Source: a virus. Taken from it: a stretch of 38,818 nt of DNA. How positions within the stretch are numbered: position 1 is the stretch's first letter; each line of letters opens with the position of its first letter. The DNA lies in IMG/VR virus record IMGVR_UViG_3300046722_000287, positions 1-38,818 of that record, one strand, 5' to 3'. Shown here in pieces: positions 24,035-31,878 of this stretch. Below the pieces are notes generated by a model. The model saw only the letters and a list, made by a program, of their open reading frames with translations, did not search any database and was not told the DNA's origin. Made by a program: the position numbers and the translations under genes.

Positions 24035-24666
24035 GGGCAACCATGCCGAAGCTGGCACAGTTCACGGTCTCCTTCTTCACCTTCGCGATCCTGGCGCTGC
24101 TCGTCGCCTTCCTCGCGCTCGCGTCCCCGACGCGGGCCGGCGACGCGGTGGTCCGCGGCGAGCCGGTCGTGCCGCTCGGCAACTGCCAGCTTTCGGCGAC
24201 GCAGCTCTCGGCCTCGGTCGGGCTCTCCGTTTGCACGCGCTCGGCGTTCACCGGCACCGGCTCGGGCACCAACCTGACGACGACGTCGGTGACCGGCGTG
24301 ATCCTCAAGGGAGACACCGTTTCGGGGACCGGAGTTCCTGCCGGCACCACGATCGTGTCGCAGACCTCGGGGACCGCCGGCGGCGCCGGCGTCTACGTGA
24401 CGAGCGCCGCGACGACCTCGTCCGGCGCGAGCCTGACCTCGGGCGGCATCCCGCCCGGCGCGACGATGGCGTACCTCCAGGGCGAGGTCGCCGACGTCCG
24501 CTGGCGCGACGACGGCGGCGCCCCGACGACGGCGATCGGCAACCTGATCCACGGCGGCACGATCGGGACCAACTTCCCGGGCCTGTTCTACCGCGGCACG
24601 CTCTCGCAGATCCGCTTCATCGGGGCGAGCGGGAGCCCGCTGCTCAACGTCGCCTTCTACCGATGA
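24031..24666 (+). CDS. exported-type virion protein with signal sequence and inserted beta module
   Basis: The product is 211 aa from ATG at 24031 (ATGA overlap); a second in-frame ATG is at 24043. Residues about 5-36 have the form of a Sec signal: a Lys, a long hydrophobic core (FAILALLVAFLALA), then SPTRAGD with a plausible cleavage after Ala. The middle holds a module with FTGTGSG...GTAGGAGVYV. The C-terminal part (ATMAYLQGEVADVRWRDDGG, then YRGTLSQIRFIG and LLNVAFYR) matches a small phage virion domain. A signal peptide on a virion protein is unusual; the alternative is a membrane anchor. Confidence 0.75.
   Translation: MRATMPKLAQFTVSFFTFAILALLVAFLALASPTRAGDAVVRGEPVVPLGNCQLSATQLSASVGLSVCTRSAFTGTGSGTNLTTTSVTGVILKGDTVSGTGVPAGTTIVSQTSGTAGGAGVYVTSAATTSSGASLTSGGIPPGATMAYLQGEVADVRWRDDGGAPTTAIGNLIHGGTIGTNFPGLFYRGTLSQIRFIGASGSPLLNVAFYR
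24247..24440 (+). repeat. shuffled beta module, copy 4
   Basis: It encodes FTGTGSGTNLTTTSVTGVIL... through GTAGGAGVYVTSAATTSSG. It lies between the signal-bearing N-terminus and the conserved C-terminal domain. Confidence 0.75.
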
Positions 24667-25406
24667 TCCAGATCAGCCCGACCGACGGCGACGTCTTCAC
24701 GGCGCTCCGCGGCTTCCTCGTCGCGGCGCTCCCCGACGGCGTCGACGTCGTCCAGGGCCAGCAGAACCGCGTCCCGGAACCGCAGGCGGGCAGCTTCGTC
24801 GTGATGTGGCCGCTCAGCCGGCCGCGGCTCGCGACCAACGCCGACGCCTTCCAGGACAACCTGTTCACCGCCTCGATCGCGGCGGGCGTCATGACCGTGA
24901 CCTCGGTCGAGCAGGGCGCGGTGCTCGCGGCGAGCTCGCCGCTGTTCGGCGTCGGCCTCGACCCGGCGAGCAAGGTGATCTCGCAGACGACCGGGTCGCC
25001 GGGCGCCGCCGGGACCTACGCCGTCTCGCCGCCGCAGAACGTCGCCTCGCGGCCGATGGCGACCGGCCAGGTGCTGGCGACCCAGGAGACGGAGATCGTG
25101 ATGCAGGTCGACGTCCACGCCGACGACCTCGCGACCGCGGGCAACCTCGCGGCGACCATCGCGACGCTGTTCCGCGACCCGTACGCCTCGGACTTCTTCG
25201 CCGCCAACGCGACCGCCGTCGCGCCGCTCTACGCCGACGACCCGCGCCAGAGCCCGTTCCTCGACGCGGAGCAGCAGTACGAGTCGCGCTGGACGGTCGA
25301 CCTTCACCTGCAGGCGAACCAGACCGTCACCGGCGTTCCGGTCCAGTTCGCGGGCGCGCTGTCGGTCGAGCTCGTCTCGGTCGACGCCGCTTTTCCGCCG
25401 GCGTGA
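24663..25406 (+). CDS. tail terminator / neck-type protein with inserted beta module
   Basis: The product is 247 aa from ATG overlapping the preceding stop. An N-terminal helix with FTALRGFLVAALPDGVDVV, then FVVMWPLSRPRLATN, then (after the module) EIVMQVDVHADD and a C-terminal YESRWTVDLHLQANQTVTG pattern resemble phage tail terminator or neck proteins located just before the sheath gene. The inserted module (residues about 68-133) splits the core after RLATN. The terminator assignment rests on fold-level similarity and position. Confidence 0.78.
   Translation: MIQISPTDGDVFTALRGFLVAALPDGVDVVQGQQNRVPEPQAGSFVVMWPLSRPRLATNADAFQDNLFTASIAAGVMTVTSVEQGAVLAASSPLFGVGLDPASKVISQTTGSPGAAGTYAVSPPQNVASRPMATGQVLATQETEIVMQVDVHADDLATAGNLAATIATLFRDPYASDFFAANATAVAPLYADDPRQSPFLDAEQQYESRWTVDLHLQANQTVTGVPVQFAGALSVELVSVDAAFPPA
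24864..25060 (+). repeat. shuffled beta module, copy 5
   Basis: It encodes FTASIAAGVMTVTSVEQGAV... through GAAGTYAVSPPQNVASRPM. It splits the terminator-type core. Confidence 0.75.
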
Positions 25407-25460
25407 CCTTCTCGCCGGAATCGTGTTAGGAACCGAAACGACGCTACGGAGGGGTTAGAG

Positions 25461-27221
25461 ATGTCCACGATTCCCGCCTCGGAACTCGTACAAGTCACGC
25501 CCAGCGTCATCGGGGCCGGCGGCACCGCGGTCGACGTCATCGGCCTGCTCCTGACCTCCAGCACGCGGCCGCCGGTCGGCTCGATCCTGACGTTCTCCTC
25601 CGCCGCCGACGTCTCGACCTACTTCGGGGCCGCCTCGCTCGAGGCCGCGCTCGGCGCGGTCTACTTCGCGGGCTTCAACGGCAAGAACAAGATCCCGGCC
25701 TCGATCCTGTTCGCGCAGTACAACGCCGCCGCCGTGTCGGCCTACCTCCGCGGCGCGGCCTACGGCCTTACGCTCGTCCAGCTCCAGGCGGTCAGCGGCA
25801 CGCTCGCCGTCGTCGTCGACGGCTTCTCCTTCAGCGCCGGCGCGCTCAACCTCTCGGCGGCGACGAGCCCGTCGTCGGCCGCGGCCATCATCCAGACCGC
25901 GCTCAACGGCGGCGCTCCCGCGGGGGCGTCGTTCACCGGCGTGATCTCGACGACCACGCTGACGACCTCCGCCGTGACCGGCACCATCGCGGCCGGCCAG
26001 ACCGTCGCGGGCGTCGGCGTCGCGGCGGGGACGGTGATCCAGTCGCAGATCGGCGGCACGCCGGGCGGCGCGGGCACCTACGCCGTCAACAACTCGCAGA
26101 GCGTCGGCAGCGAGGCGATGACCTCGGCGGCGACGCCGGTCGTCGTGAGCTACGACTCGGTCTCCGCGGCGTTCGTCGTCACCTCGGGGATCACCGGGGC
26201 GGTCTCGACCATCGCGTTCGCGACCGGGACGACCGCGGCGACGCTCAAGCTGACCTCGGCGACCGGGGCCGTGACCTCGCAGGGCGCGGCGGCGGCGACG
26301 CCGGCGGCGTTCATGAACGCGATCATCGCGCAGACGACGAACTTCGTGACGTTCATGACGACGTTCGACCCTGACCCGAGCGGCAACACCAACAAGCAGG
26401 CGTTCGCCGCCTGGAAGAACACCGCGCTCGGCGGCAACCGCTTCGCCTACGTCTGCTGGGACCTCGACGCCTCGCCGACGACCTCGGTGCCCGCGGCGGC
26501 GAGCCTCGGCCAGATCCTCCTGGCGAACTCCGACTCGGGGACCTGCCTGCTCGACGGCGACGCGGCCTCGGGCTGGAACGCGACGGCGGGGGCGACGCTC
26601 GCGGCGTTCGTCTGCGGCGCGGCCGGCTCGATCGACTTCGAGCAGAACAACGGGCGCATCACGTTCGCCTACAAGGCGCAGGACGGACTCGCCGCGACGG
26701 TGACGACGCAGACCGTCGCCGACAACCTCGGCGGCAACCCGCAGACCTCGAGCCGCGGCAACGGCTACAACTTCTACGGCGTGTACGCGACGGCGTTGAT
26801 CTGGCTCCAGCGCGGCTTCGTCACCGGCGCCTACCTCTGGCTGGACAGCTACATCAACCAGGTCTGGCTCAACAGCTCGTTCAAGGCGGCGATGCTGAAC
26901 CTGCTGCAGAACTCCAAGTCGGTGCCCTACAGCACGGCGGGCTACGCGCTGATCGAGAACTCGCTCGCGGCGACGATCCAGGCGGGCCTCAACTTCGGCG
27001 CGTTCGGGCCGGGCTCGATCTCGGCGACGCAGATCGCGGAGGTCAACGCGCAGGCCGGGAGCGACGTCTCGGGCCCGCTGCAGACCCAAGGCTGGTATCT
27101 CCAGGTGCTCGACGCGAGCTCCAGCGCGCGCGCGGCGCGGACCACGCCGCCGGCGACGTTCTGGTACCTCGACCGCGGCTCGGTGCAGTCGATCAACCTC
27201 GCCAGCGTGGCGGTCCAATAG
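25461..27221 (+). CDS. tail sheath protein (DUF3383), with inserted beta module
   Basis: The product is 586 aa, with a GGAGG site upstream. The sequence follows the DUF3383 sheath family: PASELVQVTPSVIGAGGTA, then VSTYFGAASLEAALGAVYF, a central FAYVCWDLDASPTTS region, GNGYNFYGVYAT and a C-terminal domain with DRGSVQSINLASVAVQ. It would form the contractile outer tail tube, which defines the phage as myovirus-type. Residues about 158-222 are a module starting FTGVISTTTLTT and ending SVGSEAM, placed in an N-terminal domain likely to face outward. Confidence 0.9.
   Translation: MSTIPASELVQVTPSVIGAGGTAVDVIGLLLTSSTRPPVGSILTFSSAADVSTYFGAASLEAALGAVYFAGFNGKNKIPASILFAQYNAAAVSAYLRGAAYGLTLVQLQAVSGTLAVVVDGFSFSAGALNLSAATSPSSAAAIIQTALNGGAPAGASFTGVISTTTLTTSAVTGTIAAGQTVAGVGVAAGTVIQSQIGGTPGGAGTYAVNNSQSVGSEAMTSAATPVVVSYDSVSAAFVVTSGITGAVSTIAFATGTTAATLKLTSATGAVTSQGAAAATPAAFMNAIIAQTTNFVTFMTTFDPDPSGNTNKQAFAAWKNTALGGNRFAYVCWDLDASPTTSVPAAASLGQILLANSDSGTCLLDGDAASGWNATAGATLAAFVCGAAGSIDFEQNNGRITFAYKAQDGLAATVTTQTVADNLGGNPQTSSRGNGYNFYGVYATALIWLQRGFVTGAYLWLDSYINQVWLNSSFKAAMLNLLQNSKSVPYSTAGYALIENSLAATIQAGLNFGAFGPGSISATQIAEVNAQAGSDVSGPLQTQGWYLQVLDASSSARAARTTPPATFWYLDRGSVQSINLASVAVQ
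25932..26126 (+). repeat. shuffled beta module, copy 6 (sheath)
   Basis: It encodes FTGVISTTTLTTSAVTG... through GGAGTYAVNNSQSVGSEAM. Its end (SQSVGSEAM) is nearly the same as that of the copy in the baseplate J protein (SQTVGSEAM). Confidence 0.8.
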
Positions 27222-27230
27222 GGGAGCAAC

Positions 27231-27662
27231 ATGGCCTCGATCACTTCCGCCAACGCCGTCGTAACGCTGTCGGTGCCGCCGCTGTTCGTCGTGCCGCAGC
27301 AGCTCCAGGGCTTCGCGGCCGACGACGTCTTCGACGTCCCGGAGATCAAGTCGGTCGAGACCCTGATGGGCGTCGACGGCAAGCTCTCGGGCGGCTTCGT
27401 CTACGTCGCGATCCCGCAGCAGATCACGCTGCAGGCCGACTCGCTGTCGAACGACTTCTTCGACACGTGGTGGACGCAGATGCAGGCGGCGAAGGACGTC
27501 TACGTCGCGCTCGGCATGGTGACGCTGCGCTCGATCGGGACCAAGTTCGTGATGACCAACGGCTTCCTCACCGGCTACAAGCCGACGCCCGGCGCGAAGA
27601 AGATCCTGCAGCCGCGGCGCTTCGAGATCACATGGGAATCGATCGTCCCCTCGCCGACGTGA
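27231..27662 (+). CDS. tail tube protein
   Basis: The product is 143 aa, preceded by GGGAGCAAC. Directly after the sheath gene, its length and pattern (FAADDVFDVPEIKSVETLMG, then GGFVYVAIPQQITLQADS, FFDTWWTQMQ, NGFLTGYKPTPGAKKILQ and FEITWESI) fit small tail tube proteins of DUF3383 phages. It would form the inner tube around the tape measure. The stop overlaps a GTG start (GTGA). Confidence 0.87.
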   Translation: MASITSANAVVTLSVPPLFVVPQQLQGFAADDVFDVPEIKSVETLMGVDGKLSGGFVYVAIPQQITLQADSLSNDFFDTWWTQMQAAKDVYVALGMVTLRSIGTKFVMTNGFLTGYKPTPGAKKILQPRRFEITWESIVPSPT

Positions 27663-27829
27663 ATTGCCGTTGGTGCGGGCTGACCCACGGGCCGCGCTGC
27701 CCGATGGTGAAGGCGCTCGACTTCGCGGACGACGGCGCGACCGTGCTGCGGGTCGAGTTCTTCTCGCCGCGCGACTTCAACGCGGAGCCGATCGCGCCGC
27801 CGGAGTATCCGAAGAAAACCGCGGGGTGA
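27659..27829 (+). CDS. small cysteine-containing phage protein
   Basis: The product is 56 aa from GTG overlapping the tube stop. The start NCRWCGLTHGPRCPMVKALDF has C-x2-C plus His and Cys close by, as in a short zinc-binding knuckle. The rest is VLRVEFFSPRDFNAEPIAPP. Similar small proteins lie between tube and chaperone genes in related phages. Function is unknown. Confidence 0.7.
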   Translation: MNCRWCGLTHGPRCPMVKALDFADDGATVLRVEFFSPRDFNAEPIAPPEYPKKTAG

Positions 27830-27832
27830 GGC

Positions 27833-28297
27833 ATGCGAAGGTCCGAGGTCGTCAAGGTGCCCGCGGAGTGGGGCAGGCGCGACGCCGGCAAGATGTTCAT
27901 GATCACCGAGAAGCCGGCGACCGCCGCGGAGAAGTGGGCGTGGCGGCTCTTCATCGCGGTCAAGGGCACGACCGCGCAGATCCCGCCGGAGCTGGAGCAG
28001 CTCGGCATGGTCGGCGTCGCGATCCGCGGCATCAACTCGTTCCTCGCCGCCGACGTCGACTTCGCCAAGATCGAGCCGCTGCTCGACGAGATGATGGAGT
28101 GCGTGAAGGTCGTGCGCGACCCGGCGCACCCGGAGCTCGCGACCGACCTCACGAGGCTGGACGACGTCGAGGAGGCGCAGACCGTGACCTGGCTCCGCAA
28201 CGAGGTCTTGAGGGTCCACACAAATTTTTCCTTCGCCGAGCAACTGTCCCGGTTGATCTCGGCGATCACGACGACGGGAAGCTCCTCGGCTACGTGA
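27833..28297 (+). CDS. tail assembly chaperone, short form (gpG-like)
   Basis: The product is 154 aa. It sits between tube and tape-measure genes, the fixed place of tail assembly chaperones. It is helical and charged with a conserved-looking centre (AEKWAWRLFIAVKGTTAQIP, then GMVGVAIRGINSFL, then EPLLDEMMECV). A canonical -1 slippery site at 28222-28228 moves a fraction of ribosomes into the overlapping frame, making a longer gpGT-like form. These proteins bind the tape measure during tail assembly and are absent from the virion. The unshifted end is Ser/Thr-rich (SAITTTGSSSAT). Confidence 0.88.
   Translation: MRRSEVVKVPAEWGRRDAGKMFMITEKPATAAEKWAWRLFIAVKGTTAQIPPELEQLGMVGVAIRGINSFLAADVDFAKIEPLLDEMMECVKVVRDPAHPELATDLTRLDDVEEAQTVTWLRNEVLRVHTNFSFAEQLSRLISAITTTGSSSAT
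28222..28228 (+). promoter_or_regulatory. -1 programmed ribosomal frameshift site A-AAT-TTT
   Basis: In the chaperone frame the codons are ACA AAT TTT TCC, so A-AAT-TTT fits X-XXY-YYZ exactly. It is a rare A/T-rich spot in GC-rich DNA. After slipping back one base, reading continues TTC CTT CGC in the frame that stays open to 28455. Confidence 0.9.
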
Positions 28298-28455
28298 ACG
28301 TGCCGCCGAGCGTCGGCGCCGCGATCTCGGCCGACAAGTCGCTGGCGCTGCCGCTGTCCCAGGCGATGGGGCTGGAGGACCTGTACGACGTGCTGGAGGT
28401 GCTCCAGGTCGACGCGCACAACAGGCGCGTGATCGCGCGCCGCGAGGAGGAGTAG
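28228..28455 (+). CDS. frameshift extension of the tail assembly chaperone (gpT-like part)
   Basis: Read only after the -1 shift, this adds 75 residues and gives a fusion of 207 aa (27833-28228 joined to 28228-28455). The extension contains GKLLGYVNVPPSVGAAISAD, then QAMGLEDLYDVLEVLQVDAH and ends IARREEE; the LEDLYDLLEI-VDAHN type of ending is familiar from chaperone extensions. No good independent start is seen near 28228. The stop TAG lies one base before the tape measure ATG. Confidence 0.85.
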   Translation, partial: FLRRATVPVDLGDHDDGKLLGYVNVPPSVGAAISADKSLALPLSQAMGLEDLYDVLEVLQVDAHNRRVIARREEE

Positions 28456-28456
28456 G

Positions 28457-29851
28457 ATGACGACGGTCGTCGACACCTTGGTCCTGGAGCTCGGCCTCGA
28501 CCCCTCGAAGTTCACCGAGGGGCAGCGCGAGGCGCTCGCCGCCTTCAAGAAGACCCAGGAGGAGGTCGAGAAGGGCGGCAAGAACGTCGACGCGCAGAGC
28601 TCGAAGATCGAGAACTTCTTCGGCACGCTGAAGCGCCAGGCGCTCGGGCTCACCGCGGCGTTCATGGGCGGCCGCGGGATCCAGCAGTTCGCGGAGTACG
28701 TGACGCACATCGACGCCAACGTCGGGCGGCTCGCGTACACGACGCAGCAGTCGACCCGGGAGATCTCGGCCTGGCAGGGCGTGGCGCGGCAGTTCGGCGG
28801 CACCGCCGAGACCGTCTCCGGCTCGATGCAGGGCCTGACCGACCAGGTCAGCCAATTCCTTTTGACCGGGCAGACCGGCGGCTTCCTCCAGGTCTTCAAC
28901 GCGCTCGGCGTCAGCCTCTACGACTCGAACCGGCAACTGAAGACCGCGGGGCAACTGTTCCTCGACCTCAACGACGCGATCCAAGGCATGAACCCGAGTC
29001 GGGCGCGGTCGCTGCTGCTCGCGGCCGGCGCAGACCCGGCGACCGTCAACATGCTGCTGACCAACTCCAAGACGCTGAAGGACATGCTGGAGACGCAGCG
29101 CCAGATCGGCGGAACCACCGACCAGTCGGCGGAGGCGGCGGGCAAGCTGCAGGCGGCGTGGCAGCGCATCTACACGCGCGTCGAGGAGTTCGGCCGCAAG
29201 TTCCTGCCGATGATGCTGGTGTTCTCCGGCCTGGCCGAGTTCGCGATGGACTGGCTCGCCAACAAGATAAGCGGGCGGCCGATGACGCCGCCGCCGAGCG
29301 GGGCCGGCGTCCCCGGCGGCGTGTCCAGCAGCGGCGCCATGAACAACGCCCAGATCGAGGCCGCCATCCGGTCCGAGGCGCGCGCGCGCGGAATCGATCC
29401 CGACATCGCCGTGAGGGTTTGGCAGTCGGAGGGCAAGGGCGGCTACGTCGGCGACCGCGGCTCGTCGTTCGGCCCGTTCCAGCTCCACTACGGCGGCGTC
29501 GCCTCCGGCGGCATGGCGGCGAAAGGGCTCGGCGACAAGTTCACGGCGACGACCGGGCTCGACGCCCGCGACCCCTCGACGACGCTGGCGCAGATCCGCT
29601 TCTCGCTCGACGAGGCGGCCCGCGGCGGCTGGGGGCCGTGGCACGGCTGGACCGGCCTGCCGCGCGCCGGGCTCGCCGGGGCGCACCCGATGGGCGGCGA
29701 CACCAACACGAGCCACAGCACGACCAACGTCAACATCGGCAAGGTCGAGGTCGTCACGCAGGCGACCGACGGCGACCGCGCCGCGCGCGACTTCGCCTCG
29801 ACCCTGGAGCGGATGAAGTTCGGGGCGTCGGCGAACTATGGGCAGCGATGA
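28457..29851 (+). CDS. tape measure protein with C-terminal murein hydrolase-like domain
   Basis: The product is 464 aa, short for a tape measure, which would imply a short tail. Residues 1-270 are helical (LVLELGLDPSKFTEGQREAL, a coiled-coil-like stretch, a Gly-rich turn with FMGGRGIQQF), with a hydrophobic segment around MMLVFSGLAEFAMDWL. Residues about 300-420 resemble a lysozyme-fold / transglycosylase domain: ARARGIDPDIAVRVWQSEGK with candidate catalytic E325, then GDRGSSFGPFQLHYGG and GWGPWHGW. Such domains open the cell wall during DNA entry. The C-terminus has a Thr/Asn/His-rich stretch. It follows the chaperone gene directly. Confidence 0.87.
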   Translation: MTTVVDTLVLELGLDPSKFTEGQREALAAFKKTQEEVEKGGKNVDAQSSKIENFFGTLKRQALGLTAAFMGGRGIQQFAEYVTHIDANVGRLAYTTQQSTREISAWQGVARQFGGTAETVSGSMQGLTDQVSQFLLTGQTGGFLQVFNALGVSLYDSNRQLKTAGQLFLDLNDAIQGMNPSRARSLLLAAGADPATVNMLLTNSKTLKDMLETQRQIGGTTDQSAEAAGKLQAAWQRIYTRVEEFGRKFLPMMLVFSGLAEFAMDWLANKISGRPMTPPPSGAGVPGGVSSSGAMNNAQIEAAIRSEARARGIDPDIAVRVWQSEGKGGYVGDRGSSFGPFQLHYGGVASGGMAAKGLGDKFTATTGLDARDPSTTLAQIRFSLDEAARGGWGPWHGWTGLPRAGLAGAHPMGGDTNTSHSTTNVNIGKVEVVTQATDGDRAARDFASTLERMKFGASANYGQR

Positions 29852-29852
29852 C

Positions 29853-29936
29853 ATGGACGCGATTCTCTTGCTAATGATCTGCGGGACCGTCGCGATCATC
29901 GTGTTCTGCCTGGTCGCGCTCCTCTCGGGGTGGTGA
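29853..29936 (+). CDS. tiny single-pass membrane peptide (27 aa)
   Basis: ATG at 29853 and TGA at 29934-29936 fill the gap between tape measure and baseplate genes with one base to spare before the next ATG. After MDAILL the sequence is almost wholly hydrophobic (LMICGTVAIIVFCLVALL) and ends SGW, as in one transmembrane helix. An ATG at 29848 in another frame gives only eight residues. Its size limits confidence, but position and composition fit. No function is known. Confidence 0.5.
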   Translation: MDAILLLMICGTVAIIVFCLVALLSGW

Positions 29937-29937
29937 G

Positions 29938-30546
29938 ATGCCGAACGTGCCGAACGTGCCGGGGGTGCCGACGCTGACCTCGTACTCGGCGGCGCCGATC
30001 CTCCTGGCGCTGAGCGACGCGGCGTTCGTCGCGCTGTCGTTCCTCGCGCCGCGCTGGGGCATCTTCCTCGACGGCGTCCCGGCGCTGCCGATGGCGAAGT
30101 CGGTCGCGAGCTTCGAGTACAAGCAGGACTGGACGATCTCGGACTACCCGGTCGAGGAGGGCGGCTTCCAGAGCTACGACAAGGTGCAGCTCCCGTTCGA
30201 GTGCCGGGTCCGGATCACGTCGAGCGGGTCGAGCGGCGACCGCGCCGCGCTGCTCGCCGCCCTCGACCAGATCGCGAACTCGCTCGACCTCTACGACGTC
30301 GTCACGCCGGAGCGGGTCTACACCTCGGTCAACGTCCACCACATGGACTACCGGCGAACCGCGACGAACGGCGTCGGCCTCCTGGTGGTCGACCTCTGGC
30401 TCGTCGAGGTCCGCGTCACGGCGACGGCGACCTTCACCAACACGCAGCAGCCCGGCGACTCGGGCCAGCAGGGCGTCGGCAACGTCCAGCCGCAGGCGCC
30501 GTCTGGCGGCTTCGACGAGGCCGGGTTCGTCGGCGGGGTGCAGTGA
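29938..30546 (+). CDS. baseplate protein, initiator/hub-associated type
   Basis: The product is 202 aa. It starts with the PNVPNVPGVPTL repeat, then RWGIFLDGVPALPMAKSVAS, then WTISDYPVEEGGFQSYDKVQ and LDLYDVVTPERVYTSVNVHH. This pattern belongs to a phage baseplate family placed between tape measure and plug/hub genes in compact contractile tails. It ends with a flexible Gln/Gly/Pro-rich tail. It likely joins the tail tube to the baseplate hub; the exact role is inferred from gene order. Confidence 0.8.
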   Translation: MPNVPNVPGVPTLTSYSAAPILLALSDAAFVALSFLAPRWGIFLDGVPALPMAKSVASFEYKQDWTISDYPVEEGGFQSYDKVQLPFECRVRITSSGSSGDRAALLAALDQIANSLDLYDVVTPERVYTSVNVHHMDYRRTATNGVGLLVVDLWLVEVRVTATATFTNTQQPGDSGQQGVGNVQPQAPSGGFDEAGFVGGVQ

Positions 30547-30851
30547 TGCAGATCGTCCCGCTCCAGCCGATCGCGAACCAGAGCGTGCAGGTCCAGCTCG
30601 GCGACCAGGCCTGCACGCTCGGGATCCAGCAGCTCGCCTACGGGCTGTTCATGACCGTCACGGTCGGCGGCGCGCTGATCATCGCCGGCGTGATCTGCGA
30701 GAACCGCAACCGGATCGTCCGCTCGGCCTACCTCGGATTCTCCGGCGACCTCGCGTTCGAGGACACGCAGGGCGCCGCCGACCCGGTCTACACGGGCCTC
30801 GGGACGCGCTTCCTGCTGGCGTGGCTCGAGCCCGCCGACCTCGCGGGGTGA
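30546..30851 (+). CDS. baseplate plug-like protein (DUF6983 / Pam3 gp18 type)
   Basis: The product is 101 aa from the ATG in a TGATG overlap. The sequence MQIVPLQPIANQSVQVQLGD, then YGLFMTVTVGGALIIAGVIC, NRIVRSAYLGFSGDLAFEDT and GLGTRFLLAWLE matches the small baseplate plug family known from cyanophage Pam3. It is beta-rich and would close the tube end in the baseplate before infection. Confidence 0.85.
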   Translation: MQIVPLQPIANQSVQVQLGDQACTLGIQQLAYGLFMTVTVGGALIIAGVICENRNRIVRSAYLGFSGDLAFEDTQGAADPVYTGLGTRFLLAWLEPADLAG

Positions 30852-30852
30852 C

Positions 30853-31878
30853 ATGGTCACCAAGATCACCGTCAACCCGCTGCCGAAGAACGCGCTGCCC
30901 ACGACGCCGGCGCCGCAGGCGTCGTTCGTCCGCCGGCTCCTGGAGGTTTCGGTCAAGCTCGGCGGCGGCGGGAAGACCAACACGCCGTCGACGTTCTCGG
31001 AGAGCGGCACCGACACGGTGACGCTGTCGGGGCTGCGGACCTCGGCGCGGATCCAGAACTCGGGGGCGCCGTCGGGGGCGAGCGCGACGATCCAGGTCTG
31101 GGGCATGAGCCCGAGCCTGATGAACCAGCTCGCGACGCTCGGGATGGTCTACAACATCGTCGAGAAGAACGAGCTGACGCTGCTCGCCGGCGACGCGACC
31201 GCGGGCATGAGCCCGGTGTTCTCCGGGACGGTGGTCGCGGCCTACACGCAGTTCGACCAGGCCCCGGACGTCGCCTGCCGGTTCGACTGCAACTCCGGGC
31301 TCGGCGCCTCGACCGCGCCGGCCGCGGCGACGAGCTACGCCGGCTCGACCGACGTCGCGACCATCATGTCGAGCTTCGCGAAGCAGATGAACGTCGGGTT
31401 CGAGAACAACGGCGTCAACGTCAAGCTGTCGGCCCCCTACTTCTGGGGCAACGTCCGCGAGCAGGTCCGCGACGCCGCCGAGGCCGCCAACGTCAACGCC
31501 GAGGTGATCGAAGGCAAGCTCTGCATCTGGCCGAAGGGCGGCAACCGCAACACGACGACGGTGCCGGAGATCGGCGCGGCGACCGGGATGATCGGCTACC
31601 CGGCCTACACGCAGAACGGCATGATCGTGAAGACGATCTTCTCCCCGAAGATCTCGTTCGGCGGGCTCGTCCACGTCACCTCGACGCTGTTCTCGGCGGC
31701 GGCGCAGTCGAAGTCGGCGAACGCCTCCCAGGTGCTGCCGCAGGACGGCAACTGGGCGATCTACAAGATCGACCACGCGCTCGACGCCTTCATGCCGGGC
31801 GGCCAGTGGATGAGCACGGTCTACGGCTACAACCCGAAGTACCCGAGGCCGACGGTGCCCGGCCCGGTGCTGTCGTGA
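30853..31878 (+). CDS. baseplate hub protein
   Basis: The product is 341 aa. Beta-rich N-terminal domain (RLLEVSVKLGGGGKT, then LSGLRTSARIQNSGAPSGAS, IQVWGMSPSLMNQL), then a segment with IMSSFAKQMNVGFENNGVNV and a C-terminal domain with IGYPAYTQNGMIVKTIFSPK. Placement between plug and spike, and length, suit gpD/gp27-like hub proteins that carry the spike. It ends in a GTGA overlap with the spike gene. Confidence 0.83.
   Translation: MVTKITVNPLPKNALPTTPAPQASFVRRLLEVSVKLGGGGKTNTPSTFSESGTDTVTLSGLRTSARIQNSGAPSGASATIQVWGMSPSLMNQLATLGMVYNIVEKNELTLLAGDATAGMSPVFSGTVVAAYTQFDQAPDVACRFDCNSGLGASTAPAAATSYAGSTDVATIMSSFAKQMNVGFENNGVNVKLSAPYFWGNVREQVRDAAEAANVNAEVIEGKLCIWPKGGNRNTTTVPEIGAATGMIGYPAYTQNGMIVKTIFSPKISFGGLVHVTSTLFSAAAQSKSANASQVLPQDGNWAIYKIDHALDAFMPGGQWMSTVYGYNPKYPRPTVPGPVLS

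Noticed and set aside
28228-28455. Independent gene in the -1 frame before the tape measure
   Set aside because: No suitable start with a ribosome-binding site near 28228, and the perfect slippery heptamer explains the frame as an extension.
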